64,000 nt of DNA from Massilia sp. ZL223 (GCF_018119395.1 NZ_JAGPWD010000002.1:186001-250000); one strand, 5' to 3'; numbered from the stretch's first letter, positions 27,558 through 37,925 are shown. Notes: generated by a model not told the origin, from the letters alone. Translations and numbers: made by a program.

Positions 27558-29731
27558 CCCATCAAGCAATGATTCGTTTCGTCGTCCCGGCATGGCTGGC
27601 GCGCGGCGCCGGCGCGATGCTGCTGGCCATGGCGGCCGGCAGCGCCCTGGCGCAAGGCAATGCGATCGAATCGATCACCGCCAACCAGCAGGGCTCGAAC
27701 GTCGTCATCAACGTGGCGATGCGCGCGGCGCCCGCCAAGGCGCCGATCGGCTTCTCGATCACCAACCCGGCCCGCATCGCGCTCGACTTCGGCGCCACCG
27801 CCAACGCCACCGGCAAGAGCTCCCAGGAGATCAACCTGGGCGACGTGCGCGGCGTGAACGTGGTGCAGGCCGGCGAGCGCACCCGCCTGGTGCTGAACCT
27901 GGCGCGCCCGCTGAACTACGCCACCGCGGTCGACGGCAAGTCCGTGATCGTCACCGTGGAAGGCTCGGGCGGCGTGGCCCAGGCCGTGAACGCGGCCGGC
28001 ATGCCTGCCGCGGCGGCGCCGGCCCCGGCGGCCGCCGGCCGCCAACTGCTGCGCAACCTCGATTTCCGCCGCGGCGCCAATGGCGAAGGCCGCGTTGTGG
28101 TCGACCTGCCGCACAGCCAGGTGGCGGTCGACGTGCGCCAGGCCGGCAACCAGATCCATGTCGACTTCCTGCGCACCGGACTGCCGGAAGCGCTGCGCCG
28201 CCGCCTGGACGTGACCGATTTCGGCACCCCGGTGTCGCGCGTGACCACCTCCGCCCAGGGCGAGAACGTGCGCATGACCATCGACGCGCAAGGCAACTGG
28301 GAGCAGTCGGTGTACCAGAGCGACACCCAGCTGGTGGTCGATGTGCGCCCGGTCAAGGAAGACCCGAACCGGGTGGGCCCCGGCCCCCAGGGCTACCGCG
28401 GCGAGAAGCTGTCCTTCAACTTCCAGAGCGTGGAAGTGCGCGCCGCCCTGCAGGCGATCGCCGACATCTCGGGCCTGAACATCATCACCAGCGATTCCGT
28501 GACCGGCAACCTGACCCTGCGCCTGCGCGACGTGCCCTGGGACCAGGCGCTCGACGTGGTGCTGCAGGCCAAGGGCCTGGACATGCGCAAGAACGGCAAC
28601 GTGCTGTGGATCGCGCCCAAGGAAGAACTGCTGACCAAGGAAAAGCTCGAGCTCGAGCAGCGCGCCCAGATCGCCGACCTCGAGCCGCTGCGCTCCGAGA
28701 TCTTCCAGCTGAACTACCAGAAGGCGGAAGCCTTCCGCACCGTGTTCGGCCTGGACGCCAGCGGCGCCGCCGCCGCCGACAGCAAGAACCGCGTGCTGTC
28801 CAAGCGCGGCAGCGCCATCATCGACCCGCGCACCAACCAGCTGTTCGTGACCGACATCGCTTCCAAGATCGAGGACATCCGCAAGCTGATCCAGAAGACC
28901 GACATCGCCTCGAAGCAGGTCCTGATCGAGGCCCGCCTGGTCGAGGCCAACGACGGCTTCTCGCGCAACCTGGGCGCCAAGCTCGGCTTCGCCGACCTGC
29001 GCACCCTGCGCGGCGGCGACTCGGGCTGGCAGGTCAAGGGCAACGAGCGCGTCGCCATCGGCGGCAACCTCACCGGCGTGGGCCAGGTCACCGGCCAGAC
29101 CCCGGACGAGGGCGACGGCTACACCAACACCACCATGGTCAACCTGCCCGCCGCCGGCATCGCGGGCATCCCGGCCACCTCGCTGGCCTTCAGCCTGTTC
29201 TCCTCGGCCGCCAACCGCTTCCTGAACCTGGAACTGTCGGCGCTGGAAGCCGACGGCAAGGGCAAGATCATCTCGAGCCCGCGCGTGGTCACCGAGGACA
29301 AGCAGATCGCCGTGATCGAGCAGGGCATCGAGCTGCCCTACCAGGTGGCGACCAGCAGCGGCGCGACCTCGATCGCCTTCAAGAAGGCCAACCTGCGCCT
29401 CGAGGTGACGCCGCAGATCACCCCGGACGGCAACGTGGTGCTGGACGTGGACGTGAACAAGGATTCGAAGGGCGAGGAAACCCGCGCCGGCTTCGCCATC
29501 AACACCCAGCACGTGAAGACTAAGGTGATGGTGGAGAACGGCGGCACCGTGGTGCTGGGCGGTATCTACCAGCAGGCCGAGCGCAACAGCGAGAGCAAGG
29601 TGCCGGTGCTGGGCGACGTCCCGGTCCTGGGCCATCTGTTCAAGACCACCGGCCGGGAGAATACCAAGACCGAATTGCTGGTGTTCATCACACCAAAGAT
29701 CGTGACCGAGCGCAGTAACAACCTGCGCTGA
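27554..29731 (+). CDS. pilQ: Type IV pilus secretin PilQ
   Basis: A 725-residue outer-membrane secretin through which the pilus exits. It has a signal peptide (cleavage near AALAQG, residue 35), two AMIN domains that bind peptidoglycan (near 40-130 and 170-265), a secretin/TonB-like N0 domain (SFNFQSVEVRAALQAIADISG, near 290), an N1 domain, and the C-terminal secretin channel (VLIEARLVEAN near 455; VPVLGDVPVLGHLF near 680). A strong terminator follows, so the operon ends here. Confidence 0.96.
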   Translation: MTHQAMIRFVVPAWLARGAGAMLLAMAAGSALAQGNAIESITANQQGSNVVINVAMRAAPAKAPIGFSITNPARIALDFGATANATGKSSQEINLGDVRGVNVVQAGERTRLVLNLARPLNYATAVDGKSVIVTVEGSGGVAQAVNAAGMPAAAAPAPAAAGRQLLRNLDFRRGANGEGRVVVDLPHSQVAVDVRQAGNQIHVDFLRTGLPEALRRRLDVTDFGTPVSRVTTSAQGENVRMTIDAQGNWEQSVYQSDTQLVVDVRPVKEDPNRVGPGPQGYRGEKLSFNFQSVEVRAALQAIADISGLNIITSDSVTGNLTLRLRDVPWDQALDVVLQAKGLDMRKNGNVLWIAPKEELLTKEKLELEQRAQIADLEPLRSEIFQLNYQKAEAFRTVFGLDASGAAAADSKNRVLSKRGSAIIDPRTNQLFVTDIASKIEDIRKLIQKTDIASKQVLIEARLVEANDGFSRNLGAKLGFADLRTLRGGDSGWQVKGNERVAIGGNLTGVGQVTGQTPDEGDGYTNTTMVNLPAAGIAGIPATSLAFSLFSSAANRFLNLELSALEADGKGKIISSPRVVTEDKQIAVIEQGIELPYQVATSSGATSIAFKKANLRLEVTPQITPDGNVVLDVDVNKDSKGEETRAGFAINTQHVKTKVMVENGGTVVLGGIYQQAERNSESKVPVLGDVPVLGHLFKTTGRENTKTELLVFITPKIVTERSNNLR

Positions 29732-29739
29732 TCATCGCG

Positions 29740-29766
29740 CCGGCCGGGTCGTCCCGGCCGGTTTTT
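29740..29766 (+). terminator. Rho-independent terminator of the pil operon
   Basis: CCGGCCGGG (29740-29748), loop TCGT, CCCGGCCGG (29753-29761), then TTTTT. Confidence 0.92.
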
Positions 29767-29820
29767 CGTTTACCACGACGAATTTACCCAAACGGCATAA
29801 ACAACAGGAACAAGAACGTC

Positions 29821-31968
29821 ATGCAACACACTCCAGAACAGGGAACCCGGACCTCGCCCGGGCATCTGACCCAATTGGCGCTGGCCGCGCTGGTCGCGGC
29901 CAGCCTGGCCGCCTGCGGCGGCGGCGGCGGCTCGGCAGGCGTCGGCGGCGACGGCAGCGGCACCGGCACAGGCACGACCCCGGGCACCGGCACCACCCCG
30001 GGCACCGGCACGGTCGCCGCGCCGAAGATGGACCTGACCCTGGCCGACGGCGCCGGCACTGCCGTCACCTCGCTTTCCGGCGGCCAGAGCGCCTCGGTCA
30101 AGGCGACCGTGCTGACGGCGGCCGGCAAGCCGGCGGCCGGCGCCATCGTCCAGTTCACTGCGGGCACCGCCAACCTGGTCAGCTTCATTCCCGAAACCGG
30201 CTCCGCGCTGACCGATGCCAACGGCGTGGCCGTCGTCACCGTCAAGCCGGCCAGCACCAGCGCCGCGGGCGCGGTGGCGATCACCGGCACCGCCGTGGTC
30301 GAGGGCAAGACCGCCACCTTCACCCGCAACATCACCATCGGCGCCGCGCCGCTGACGATCGGGACGCTGAGCTTCGCGCCGCAGCCGGCCGGGCGCCTGC
30401 CGGCCTTCAGCACCCTGTCGCTGAACATTCCCGTCACCAGCGGCGGCCAGCCGGCCAGCTCGGTCTCGGGCCTGACCATGACTTCGCTGTGCGTCAACAA
30501 CGGCACCGCCTCCCTGGTGCCGGGCAGCTTCGCCAACGGCGTCCAGACCGCGACCTATACCAACAACGGCTGCCTGCTCGGGCGCGACACCATCACCGTT
30601 TCGCTCGGCAACTCGACCCAGACCATCGGCGTCGACGTCGACGCGGCCAATATCGGTTCCATCCAGTTCTCCAGCAGCAGCGTGGCCGGCAGCTCGATCG
30701 TGCTGAAGGGTTCGGGCGGCCTGGGCCGCTCCGAATCGGCGCAGCTGATCTTCCGCGTGGTCGACCAGCACGGCAACGGCCTGCCGGGCGTGGACGTGAA
30801 CTTCAGCGCCACCACCAGCACCGGCGGCCTGGCCGTGTCGCCGGCGCGCGCCACCACCGACAACAGCGGCCAGGTCTCGACCATGGTCTCCTCTGGCACG
30901 ATCCCGACCCCGGTGCGCGTGGTCGCCGAGGCCACCCGCAACGGCGTGACGATCAGCGGCCTGTCCGACGCGCTGACCATCTCGACCGGCCTGCCGATCC
31001 AGAAATCGATGTCGATGAGCGCCTCGAAGTTCAACATCGAGGGCATGGACTACGACGGCGAAAGCACCGACATCACGGTGCGCCTGGCCGACCAGTACGG
31101 CAACCCGGTGTCGGACAACACCGTGGTCAACTTCGTCACCGAAGGCGGCGCGATCGGCTCGTCGGCGCAGGGCGCCTGCGTGACCACCGACGGCGGCTGC
31201 ACGGTGCCGCTGCGCAGCCAGGCCTTCAGGCCGCTCAACGGCCGCGTCACTGTGCTGGCCTATGTGCAGGGTATCGAGAACTTCGTCGACCTGAACGGCG
31301 ACGGCCAGTACACCTGCACCGGCTACACCGGCAGCACGCCTTACCGTCCGCTGGTCGACGCCTGCCCGAGCGGCGGCGAGCCTTTCCCGGGCGCGAGCAC
31401 CGGCCAGAGCGGCGACCTGCCCGACGCCTTCCTCGACGCCAACGTGAACGGCGCCTATGAAGCAAGCGCCGGCGACCTGCCGTTCCCGTACAACCGCAGC
31501 GCCTACAGCGCCGCGGGCGACGGCAAGTGGGGCCTGAACTACATCCGCCGTTCCTTCGAGATCGTGTTCAGCGGTTCGGACGCCAACATGGTCCGCCAGG
31601 TCTGCAGCACCGACAGCAGCGGCAATCCGAGCTGCCGCGACTGGAACAGCGCCCCCGGCGGCGACGGCGACCCGAGCGTGCTCCAGGGCCTGTCGGGAGG
31701 CTCCTGCAAATCGGTCGACCTGACCTTCCGCCTGTACGATTCCAACAATAATCCATTGCCTGTCGGCACCAAAGTCGGCGCGACGGACGTGACCAAGGTG
31801 AAGCCGGGGACCTTCTTCCCGGACGTGGTGCCCTCGACCAACAACGCCGGTGGCACGATCCACACGGTGACGGTCAAGCCGGAAGACGCTTGCGCAGCGG
31901 GCGACTTCCTGCTGCAGGTGGTCACCCCGCGCGGCAAGGGCAAGAGCTACCGCTTCAGGAGCGCATGA
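29821..31968 (+). CDS. Large Ig-like domain lipoprotein, probable surface protein
   Basis: A 715-residue lipoprotein with a lipobox SLAAC (C32) followed by a Gly-rich run and a Gly/Thr/Pro linker of repeating GTGTTP units (about 40-65). The body contains repeated bacterial Ig-like (Big/invasin-type) folds: near 68-175 (ASVKATVLTAAGKPAAGAIVQF, DANGVAVVTV), near 290-390 (RVVDQHGNGLPGVDVNF, TTDNSGQVSTMV) and near 400-500 (VRLADQYGNPVSDNTVVNF). Asp/Asn-rich stretches DLNGDGQY and DANVNGAY resemble calcium-binding loops. Adhesion or surface display is inferred from architecture. It stands between the pil operon and aroK-aroB with terminators on both sides. Confidence 0.85.
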   Translation: MQHTPEQGTRTSPGHLTQLALAALVAASLAACGGGGGSAGVGGDGSGTGTGTTPGTGTTPGTGTVAAPKMDLTLADGAGTAVTSLSGGQSASVKATVLTAAGKPAAGAIVQFTAGTANLVSFIPETGSALTDANGVAVVTVKPASTSAAGAVAITGTAVVEGKTATFTRNITIGAAPLTIGTLSFAPQPAGRLPAFSTLSLNIPVTSGGQPASSVSGLTMTSLCVNNGTASLVPGSFANGVQTATYTNNGCLLGRDTITVSLGNSTQTIGVDVDAANIGSIQFSSSSVAGSSIVLKGSGGLGRSESAQLIFRVVDQHGNGLPGVDVNFSATTSTGGLAVSPARATTDNSGQVSTMVSSGTIPTPVRVVAEATRNGVTISGLSDALTISTGLPIQKSMSMSASKFNIEGMDYDGESTDITVRLADQYGNPVSDNTVVNFVTEGGAIGSSAQGACVTTDGGCTVPLRSQAFRPLNGRVTVLAYVQGIENFVDLNGDGQYTCTGYTGSTPYRPLVDACPSGGEPFPGASTGQSGDLPDAFLDANVNGAYEASAGDLPFPYNRSAYSAAGDGKWGLNYIRRSFEIVFSGSDANMVRQVCSTDSSGNPSCRDWNSAPGGDGDPSVLQGLSGGSCKSVDLTFRLYDSNNNPLPVGTKVGATDVTKVKPGTFFPDVVPSTNNAGGTIHTVTVKPEDACAAGDFLLQVVTPRGKGKSYRFRSA

Positions 31969-31973
31969 TCCGG

Positions 31974-32005
31974 GGCGGGCCTGAGGGCCCGCCTTGCGTT
32001 TTTTT
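31974..32005 (+). terminator. Rho-independent terminator after the Ig-like lipoprotein
   Basis: GGCGGGCC (31974-31981), loop TGAG, GGCCCGCC (31986-31993), then a T-rich tract ending TTTTTTT near 32005. Confidence 0.88.
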
Positions 32006-32064
32006 ACCGGAACAGGGAACGGCCAGTCTATACTGGCCGTTTTACCATCTAAGCGGGTTTGGTA

Positions 32065-33717
32065 GTGCCTCATCCCAAGAACAACAATATCTTCCTCGTC
32101 GGCCTGATGGGAGCGGGGAAGACCACCATCGGCAGGCTGCTTGCACGGAAGTTGAACAAGCGCTTCGTGGACTCGGACCACGAGATCGAAGCGCGCACCG
32201 GCGCCTCGATTCCCTGGATTTTCGAGATCGAGGGCGAAGCCTGCTTCCGGCGCCGCGAAGCGGACGTGATCCGCGACCTGAGCGCCCAGCACGACCTGGT
32301 GCTGGCCACCGGCGGCGGCGCGGTCCTGAATGCCGCCAGCCGGGCCTTGCTGGCCGAGCGCGGCACCGTGGTCTACCTGCGCGCCTCGATCAACAGCATC
32401 CTGCAGCGCACCGCGCACGACAAGAACCGCCCGCTGCTGCAGACCCTTGACCCGCGCAAGAAGCTGGAGGAATTGCTGGCCCAGCGCGACCCCCTGTACC
32501 GCGAGATTGCCGACCTGGTCATCGACACCGGCCGTCCTAACGTACAATCGATGGTACAGACCATATTGGACCAGATCGCCGCGCTCGAAGCAGCACGGGC
32601 GCGCCGGCTGGCGAAGACATCGATGAACGAACAGGCACCCATTACCCTCAACGTCGAACTCGGCGACCGCAGCTATCCGATCGTGATCGGCCCCCACCTG
32701 CTGGACGACGGCGCGCTTCTCTCGCGCCACATCGCCGGCAGCAAGGCCGCCATCGTCACCAACACCACCATCGCGCCGCTCTACCTGGAGCGCGTCGCCG
32801 GCCATCTGCGCGCGGCCGGCCTGGAAGTGGTGGAGATCGTGCTGCCGGACGGCGAGGAGCACAAGAACTGGCAGTCGCTGAACCTGGTGTTCGACGCGCT
32901 GCTGGCCGCCAAATGCGACCGCAAGACCACCCTGGTGGCCCTGGGCGGCGGCGTGATCGGCGACCTGACCGGCTATGCGGCCGCCAGCTACATGCGCGGC
33001 GTGCCCTTCGTGCAGATCCCGACGACCCTGCTGTCCCAGGTCGATTCCTCGGTGGGCGGCAAGACCGGCATCAACCACCCGCTGGGCAAGAACATGATCG
33101 GCGCCTTCTACCAGCCGCGCGCGGTGCTAGCCGATACCTCCACCCTCGACACCCTGCCGGCGCGCGAGCTGTCGGCCGGCCTGGGCGAGGTGATCAAGCA
33201 CGGCGCCATCCTGGACGCCGCCTACTTCGAATGGATCGAGCAGAACATCGCCAAGCTGGTGGCGCGCGATCCGGAAGCGCTGGCGCACGCCATCGCGCGC
33301 TCCTGCGAAATCAAGGCCGACGTGGTGCGCAAGGACGAGCGCGAAGGCGGCCTGCGCGCGGTGCTGAACTTCGGCCACACCTTCGGCCACGCGATCGAAT
33401 CGGGCCTGGGCTATGGCGAATGGCTGCACGGCGAAGCCGTGGGCTGCGGCATGGTGATGGCGGCCGACCTGTCGGCGCGCCTGGGCCTGATCGACGAGGC
33501 CGCCGTCGAACGCGTGCGCAACCTGGTGCGCGCGGCCGGCCTGCCGACCACGGCGCCCGACCTGGGCGAGCAGCGCTGGATCGAGCTGATGGCGGTCGAC
33601 AAGAAGAACGAGGGCGGGGAGATCCGCTTCATCCTGCTCAAGCCCCTGGGCAGCCCGTCGATCACCACGGTGCCGATCGACACCCTGCGCGCCACCCTGG
33701 AGGCCTGCACATCATGA
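32065..33717 (+). CDS. aroKB: Fused shikimate kinase - 3-dehydroquinate synthase (AroK-AroB)
   Basis: One open frame encodes both enzymes with no stop between them. Residues 1-185 are shikimate kinase: P-loop GLMGAGKTT (13-21 in the GTG-started form), shikimate-binding DSDHEIE and GGGAVL. Residues from about 187 (MNEQAPITL) are a complete 3-dehydroquinate synthase: [13 protein letters not shown], the metal ligands in GEVIKHG, and HTFGHAIE and LHGEAV. They catalyse steps 5 and 2 of the shikimate pathway. The start is GTG at 32065 or TTG at 32059. An internal ATG at 32623 could also give separate AroB, although its ribosome-binding site is weak. In most relatives the genes are adjacent but separate. 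dgt overlaps its stop. Confidence 0.85.
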   Translation: MPHPKNNNIFLVGLMGAGKTTIGRLLARKLNKRFVDSDHEIEARTGASIPWIFEIEGEACFRRREADVIRDLSAQHDLVLATGGGAVLNAASRALLAERGTVVYLRASINSILQRTAHDKNRPLLQTLDPRKKLEELLAQRDPLYREIADLVIDTGRPNVQSMVQTILDQIAALEAARARRLAKTSMNEQAPITLNVELGDRSYPIVIGPHLLDDGALLSRHIAGSKAAIVTNTTIAPLYLERVAGHLRAAGLEVVEIVLPDGEEHKNWQSLNLVFDALLAAKCDRKTTLVALGGGVIGDLTGYAAASYMRGVPFVQIPTTLLSQVDSSVGGKTGINHPLGKNMIGAFYQPRAVLADTSTLDTLPARELSAGLGEVIKHGAILDAAYFEWIEQNIAKLVARDPEALAHAIARSCEIKADVVRKDEREGGLRAVLNFGHTFGHAIESGLGYGEWLHGEAVGCGMVMAADLSARLGLIDEAAVERVRNLVRAAGLPTTAPDLGEQRWIELMAVDKKNEGGEIRFILLKPLGSPSITTVPIDTLRATLEACTS

Positions 33718-34850
33718 TGGATTTCGACGCCCATCTCGCAGCTTATGCGGCGCACTCGTCGAAGTCGCGCGGGCGTCGCTACCCGGAACCGGCCCCTGGC
33801 TCGCGCAGCGAGTTCCAGCGCGACCGCGACCGCATCATCCACTCGACGGCCTTCCGCCGGCTCGAGTACAAGACCCAGGTCTTCCTCAACCACGAGGGCG
33901 ACCTGTTCCGCACCCGCCTGACGCACAGCATCGAGGTGGCCCAGATCGGCCGCACGCTGGCGCGCAGCCTGCGCCTGAACGAGGACCTGGTCGAGGCCAC
34001 CGCGCTGGCGCACGACCTGGGCCACACGCCTTTCGGCCACGTGGGCCAGGACGTGCTCAACGAATGCATGAAGGACTACGGCGGCTTCGAGCACAACCTG
34101 CAAAGCCTGCGCGTGGTCGACCACCTGGAAGAGCACTACGGCGCCTTCGACGGCCTGAACCTGAGCTTCGAGACGCGCGAGGGCATCCTCAAGCACTGCT
34201 CACTGAACAACGCGCGCCAGCTGGGCGAGCTGGGGCAGCGCTTCATCGACAAGGCCCAGCCCAGCCTGGAAGCCCAGCTGACCAACCTGGCGGACGAGAT
34301 CGCGTACAACAACCACGATATCGACGACGGGCTGCGTTCGGGGCTGCTGACGATGGCGCAGATGGAAGAAGTGGAGCTGTTCGCGCGCCACCGGCATGCG
34401 GTGGAGGCGCAGTATCCGGGCTTGCCGGGCAGGCGGGCGCTGTACGAGACCATCCGGCTGATGATCACGGCGATGACGGCGGACCTGGTGGAGACCTCGG
34501 CGGCGCGCATCCTGGACGCCGCGCCGAAGAGCATCGACGATGTCAGGGCGGGGCCGCCGCTGATTCGTTTTTCTGACGAGATGCGGGCGCAGACCACGGC
34601 GCTCAAGCGCTTCCTGCATGCGAACCTGTACCGCCACTTCCAGGTCAACCGCATGCGCGTCAAGGCCAGCCGCGTGGTGCGGGAGCTGTTCGATGCGTTC
34701 ATGCAGGATCCGGTGCTGCTGCCGACGGATTACCAGGTGCAGGGCGATGTGATGAAGCAGGCGAGGAAGATTGCGGATTACATTGCGGGGATGACGGATC
34801 GGTATGCGATCCGGGAGCATAAGCGGATTTTTTCGCTTGATCAGTTCTGA
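33714..34850 (+). CDS. dgt: Deoxyguanosinetriphosphate triphosphohydrolase-like protein
   Basis: A 378-residue HD-domain dNTPase. The metal-binding residues are in [12 protein letters not shown] (H), [13 protein letters not shown] (HD) and [12 protein letters not shown] (D). Members hydrolyse dGTP or other dNTPs to the nucleoside and triphosphate, affecting nucleotide pools. The start ATG overlaps the AroB stop (ATGATG/TGA at 33714-33719), so it is translationally coupled to aroKB, a conserved betaproteobacterial arrangement. Confidence 0.93.
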   Translation: MMDFDAHLAAYAAHSSKSRGRRYPEPAPGSRSEFQRDRDRIIHSTAFRRLEYKTQVFLNHEGDLFRTRLTHSIEVAQIGRTLARSLRLNEDLVEATALAHDLGHTPFGHVGQDVLNECMKDYGGFEHNLQSLRVVDHLEEHYGAFDGLNLSFETREGILKHCSLNNARQLGELGQRFIDKAQPSLEAQLTNLADEIAYNNHDIDDGLRSGLLTMAQMEEVELFARHRHAVEAQYPGLPGRRALYETIRLMITAMTADLVETSAARILDAAPKSIDDVRAGPPLIRFSDEMRAQTTALKRFLHANLYRHFQVNRMRVKASRVVRELFDAFMQDPVLLPTDYQVQGDVMKQARKIADYIAGMTDRYAIREHKRIFSLDQF

Positions 34851-34884
34851 GCTGCGGGCCTGCACGCAAACTTGGAGCAGCCAC

Positions 34885-36003
34885 TCACACAAACAAACTC
34901 GGCTGCCCCAACTCCACCAACAGCTTCTTGACCGGCGCCGGCAGCGGCGCATCGGCGATGGCATCCAGATGCCACCACACATGCCTCCCGGTGGCGCCCC
35001 CGCGCGCATCCAGCCTCACCATGAACGGCGCGATATGCAGCCGGTAGTGCGTGAACACATGCACCAGATGCCCCAGCGCCTGCACTTCGTCCACCGTCCC
35101 GAACTGCGCCGCCTCGCGCGCGATCTCCGCCGTATCGTATTGGTCGGCCTCGTCCTCCAGCGCCACGTGCCCGCCGACTTCCGGCAGCGACAGCAAGCCG
35201 CCCCAGATCCCGGTCCCCGGCCTTTGCTCCAGCAGCACCTGCCCGTTATCGACGACGACCAGCAACGCCGTGCGCTTCTCCGGCGTCGCCTTCTTCGGTT
35301 TGCGCACCGGCAGCTCCGCGGTGCGCCCGGTGGCGTAGGCCACGCAGCGCGCCTGCAGCGGGCAGCGGCCGCAATCGGGTTTCGAGCGCGTGCACAAGGT
35401 GGCGCCCAGGTCCATCAGGCCCTGCGTGTACGCCTGCATGCCGTCGCCCTCCGGAAGAAGCGCATCCGCACGCCGCCACAGCGCATCCTCGACCGGCTTG
35501 GCGCCCGGATAGGCGTCGATGCCGAACACCCGCGCGAACACGCGCTTGACGTTCCCGTCCAGGATCGCGGCGCGCGCGCCGGACGAGAAGGCAGCGATCG
35601 CCGCCGCCGTCGAGCGTCCGATGCCGGGCAGCTCGGCCAGCAGCGCCGGGTCGCTCGGAAACACGCCGCCGTAATCCGCGACCACCCGTTTGGCGCAGGC
35701 ATGCAGGTTGCGCGCCCGGGTGTAGTAACCCAGGCCGCTCCACAGGGCCATGACGTCATCAAGCGGCGCCTCGGCCAGCGCCTGCACGGTGGGGAAGCGC
35801 TCCAGGAAGCGGCCGTAGTAGCCCAGCACCGCAGCCACCTGCGTCTGCTGCAGCATGATCTCGGACAGCCAGATGCGGTAGGCGTCGCGCGTGTTCTGCC
35901 ACGGCAGGGTATGGCGGCCGTGCGTGCGCTGCCAGTCGATCACCGCCTGGGAGAAGCTCGGGTCGGTGAGCTCCTCGAGGTGTTTCATGTTCCCGTCCCT
36001 CAT
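34885..36003 (-). CDS. mutY: A/G-specific adenine glycosylase MutY
   Basis: A 372-residue DNA repair enzyme that removes adenine mispaired with 8-oxoguanine. It has the helix-hairpin-helix ELPGIGRSTAAAI with the catalytic Asp in NVKRVFARVFGID. The catalytic Glu is in SEIMLQQTQV. The Fe-S cluster cysteines have C-x6-C-x2-C-x5-C spacing (CTRSKPDCGRCPLQARC). A C-terminal NUDIX-like 8-oxoG recognition domain follows (VLLEQRPGTGIWGGLLSLPE). The ATG at 36003 overlaps the dynamin-like gene stop by four bases; the ATG at 35988 is an alternative. It is in one operon with mutM, the other GO-system glycosylase. Confidence 0.95.
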   Translation of the reverse strand: MRDGNMKHLEELTDPSFSQAVIDWQRTHGRHTLPWQNTRDAYRIWLSEIMLQQTQVAAVLGYYGRFLERFPTVQALAEAPLDDVMALWSGLGYYTRARNLHACAKRVVADYGGVFPSDPALLAELPGIGRSTAAAIAAFSSGARAAILDGNVKRVFARVFGIDAYPGAKPVEDALWRRADALLPEGDGMQAYTQGLMDLGATLCTRSKPDCGRCPLQARCVAYATGRTAELPVRKPKKATPEKRTALLVVVDNGQVLLEQRPGTGIWGGLLSLPEVGGHVALEDEADQYDTAEIAREAAQFGTVDEVQALGHLVHVFTHYRLHIAPFMVRLDARGGATGRHVWWHLDAIADAPLPAPVKKLLVELGQPSLFV

Positions 36004-37925
36004 GCCGCCGCCCTCCGTTCCGGCGCATCGGCATCCAGGCTGGCGCTCACGCGCCCGGCCAGGTCGGCCAGGTAGGCGCGGGTGCGCTCCAGGTCGGCCT
36101 GGCTGGCTTCAAAAGCGCCGATCTTCTGTTCCAGGCTGTCGGTGGCGTCGTGGATGCGCTGGATCGAGGCCTGGCGGTGGCGCAACTGGTCGCGGTGCTG
36201 GCGGATCTGCGCTTCCAGCGGCGCCATGATCACCTTCAGCCAGTTTTCCGCATCCAGGTTGGCGGCGCGGAAGGCGCGCCGCACGCGCGAGGCGATCGAG
36301 TCGAAGAAGCGCTCCAGCAGGGCCGCGCGGCTGCTGAAGAGCAGGGTGGCGGTGCCGAACTGCTTGTCGAACAAGGCTTCGATCTGGTCGATCTCGTCGC
36401 GGTAGCGCGCGAGCGAAAGGCTCATCGGCAGGTTCAGCGACAGGCCATGCTCGGCCGAGAACTTGCGGTACATGGTTTCCATCATCGCGCCGATCTCGCC
36501 GACCTTGGCCTGCGATGCATCCAGGCTGGCGCGCAGCAGCTCGAAATAGGTGCGCACCGGGGCGCGCATGCCGGTGGCGAAGCGCGCCGCCTGCATCGCC
36601 GCGCGCACGGACTCGGTCTGCTCCTGCACCACGTCCATGCCCAGGGTCGTGTACAGCTCCGTGGACAGGCGCGCGAATACCGCGCGCGTGCCCTGCAGCT
36701 TGAACAGGCTGGCGTCGAATTCCTTCTTCTCCGCTTCGACCCGGCGCACCATGTGGGCGATCACGCCCTGGTTCTTGCCGCGCAGGCTTTCCAGTTCGTG
36801 CTGCTGCTCGACCAGATCGCGCAGGCGCGCGCCCGCCAGCGCCTGCTGGCCGGCCAGCAGGGCGTCCAGGTCGGCGCGCAGCTGGCGCCCGATGATCTCC
36901 TTGCGCGCCGGGATCAGGTCGTGGAACAGCGCCGCTTCCAGCGTGCCCAGGCGGCTCTTCTCGAACAGGGCCATGTCGCCGTTGATCTTGCCCACCAGGG
37001 CCTTCTGCGCCGATACCGGATACACGCGCGCCGTCTCCAGGCCCAGCAGCTGGGCCACGCCGCGCTGCTGGCGCGCGATCTCGGCCTCGTTGTCCTCGCT
37101 GGACTTCAGCTCGTCCCACATGGCGTCGATCTTGTTCAGCACCGCCAGGCGGCCCGGCCCCGCGCCGATATGGGTGCGCCAGACTTCGATGTCGCTCTTG
37201 GTCACGCCGGTTTCGGCCGCCAGGATGAACAGCACCGCGTGCGCGTTCGGGATCAGGTTCAGGGTCAGTTCCGGCTCGGTGCCGATGGCGTTCAGGCCCG
37301 GCGTGTCGAGGATCACCAGCCCCTGCTTGAGCAGCGGGTGGGGCAGGTTGATGATGGCGTGGCGCCATTGCGGGATCTCGACCGCGCCGTCCTGGGCCAG
37401 GCCGGCCGCGAGATCGGGGTCGGCCGGGTCGTACAGGCCGTAGCGCTCCGCCTCGGCGGGCGGCACATGGCGGGTCTGGCTGACCTGGCGGAAGGCCTCG
37501 ATCATGCGCTCGGGCGAATCGAGTTCCAGCGGCAGCACGGTCCAGGCGCCGGCGTCTTCGCGGAAGTCGCTGGTCGACAGCTGCTGGGCGCGGGTCTCGA
37601 TCGGCAGCAGGCGGATGCAGGGCGGCAGGGCCGGGTCCCACAGCAGCTCGGTCGGGCACATGGTGGTGCGTCCGGCGCTGGACGGCAGGATGCGCTGGCC
37701 GTAGTCGGCGAAGAAGAGGGCGTTGATCAGCTCGGTTTTACCGCGCGAGAATTCGGCCACGAAGGCGACCGAGAGCCGGTCGTCGCGCAAGCGCGCCAGC
37801 GCGCGGGCCAGCTGCTGTTCGCCGGCGCCGTCGATCAGCGACGCATCCTGCAGCGCCGCGCCGTAGCCCTCCAGCGCGGATGCCACGAGCGCGCGCCACG
37901 CTCCATACTGTTGAAAATCCTGCAT
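36000..37925 (-). CDS. Dynamin-like GTPase
   Basis: A 641-residue dynamin-family protein. The G domain is near residues 50-345: P-loop AEFSRGKT (57-64, with Ala where the consensus first Gly sits), switch I TTMCPTEL (87-94), G3 DTPG (207-210) and G4 NKID (264-267). A long helical region follows (350-640) with coiled-coil stretches, expected to form the stalk; no membrane segment is obvious. Bacterial dynamins remodel or tether membranes, but the role here is unknown. It lies between mutM and mutY on the same strand: 26 bases after mutM, and overlapping mutY by four bases. Confidence 0.88.
   Translation of the reverse strand: MQDFQQYGAWRALVASALEGYGAALQDASLIDGAGEQQLARALARLRDDRLSVAFVAEFSRGKTELINALFFADYGQRILPSSAGRTTMCPTELLWDPALPPCIRLLPIETRAQQLSTSDFREDAGAWTVLPLELDSPERMIEAFRQVSQTRHVPPAEAERYGLYDPADPDLAAGLAQDGAVEIPQWRHAIINLPHPLLKQGLVILDTPGLNAIGTEPELTLNLIPNAHAVLFILAAETGVTKSDIEVWRTHIGAGPGRLAVLNKIDAMWDELKSSEDNEAEIARQQRGVAQLLGLETARVYPVSAQKALVGKINGDMALFEKSRLGTLEAALFHDLIPARKEIIGRQLRADLDALLAGQQALAGARLRDLVEQQHELESLRGKNQGVIAHMVRRVEAEKKEFDASLFKLQGTRAVFARLSTELYTTLGMDVVQEQTESVRAAMQAARFATGMRAPVRTYFELLRASLDASQAKVGEIGAMMETMYRKFSAEHGLSLNLPMSLSLARYRDEIDQIEALFDKQFGTATLLFSSRAALLERFFDSIASRVRRAFRAANLDAENWLKVIMAPLEAQIRQHRDQLRHRQASIQRIHDATDSLEQKIGAFEASQADLERTRAYLADLAGRVSASLDADAPERRAAA

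Noticed and set aside
27428..29635. 735-residue open frame opposite pilQ
   Set aside because: Antisense of a complete secretin gene; no independent start signal or motif.
29770..33078. 1102-residue open frame on the minus strand
   Set aside because: It covers the opposite strand of the Ig-like lipoprotein and aroKB, both of which have clear signals and motifs; no family features in the antisense product.
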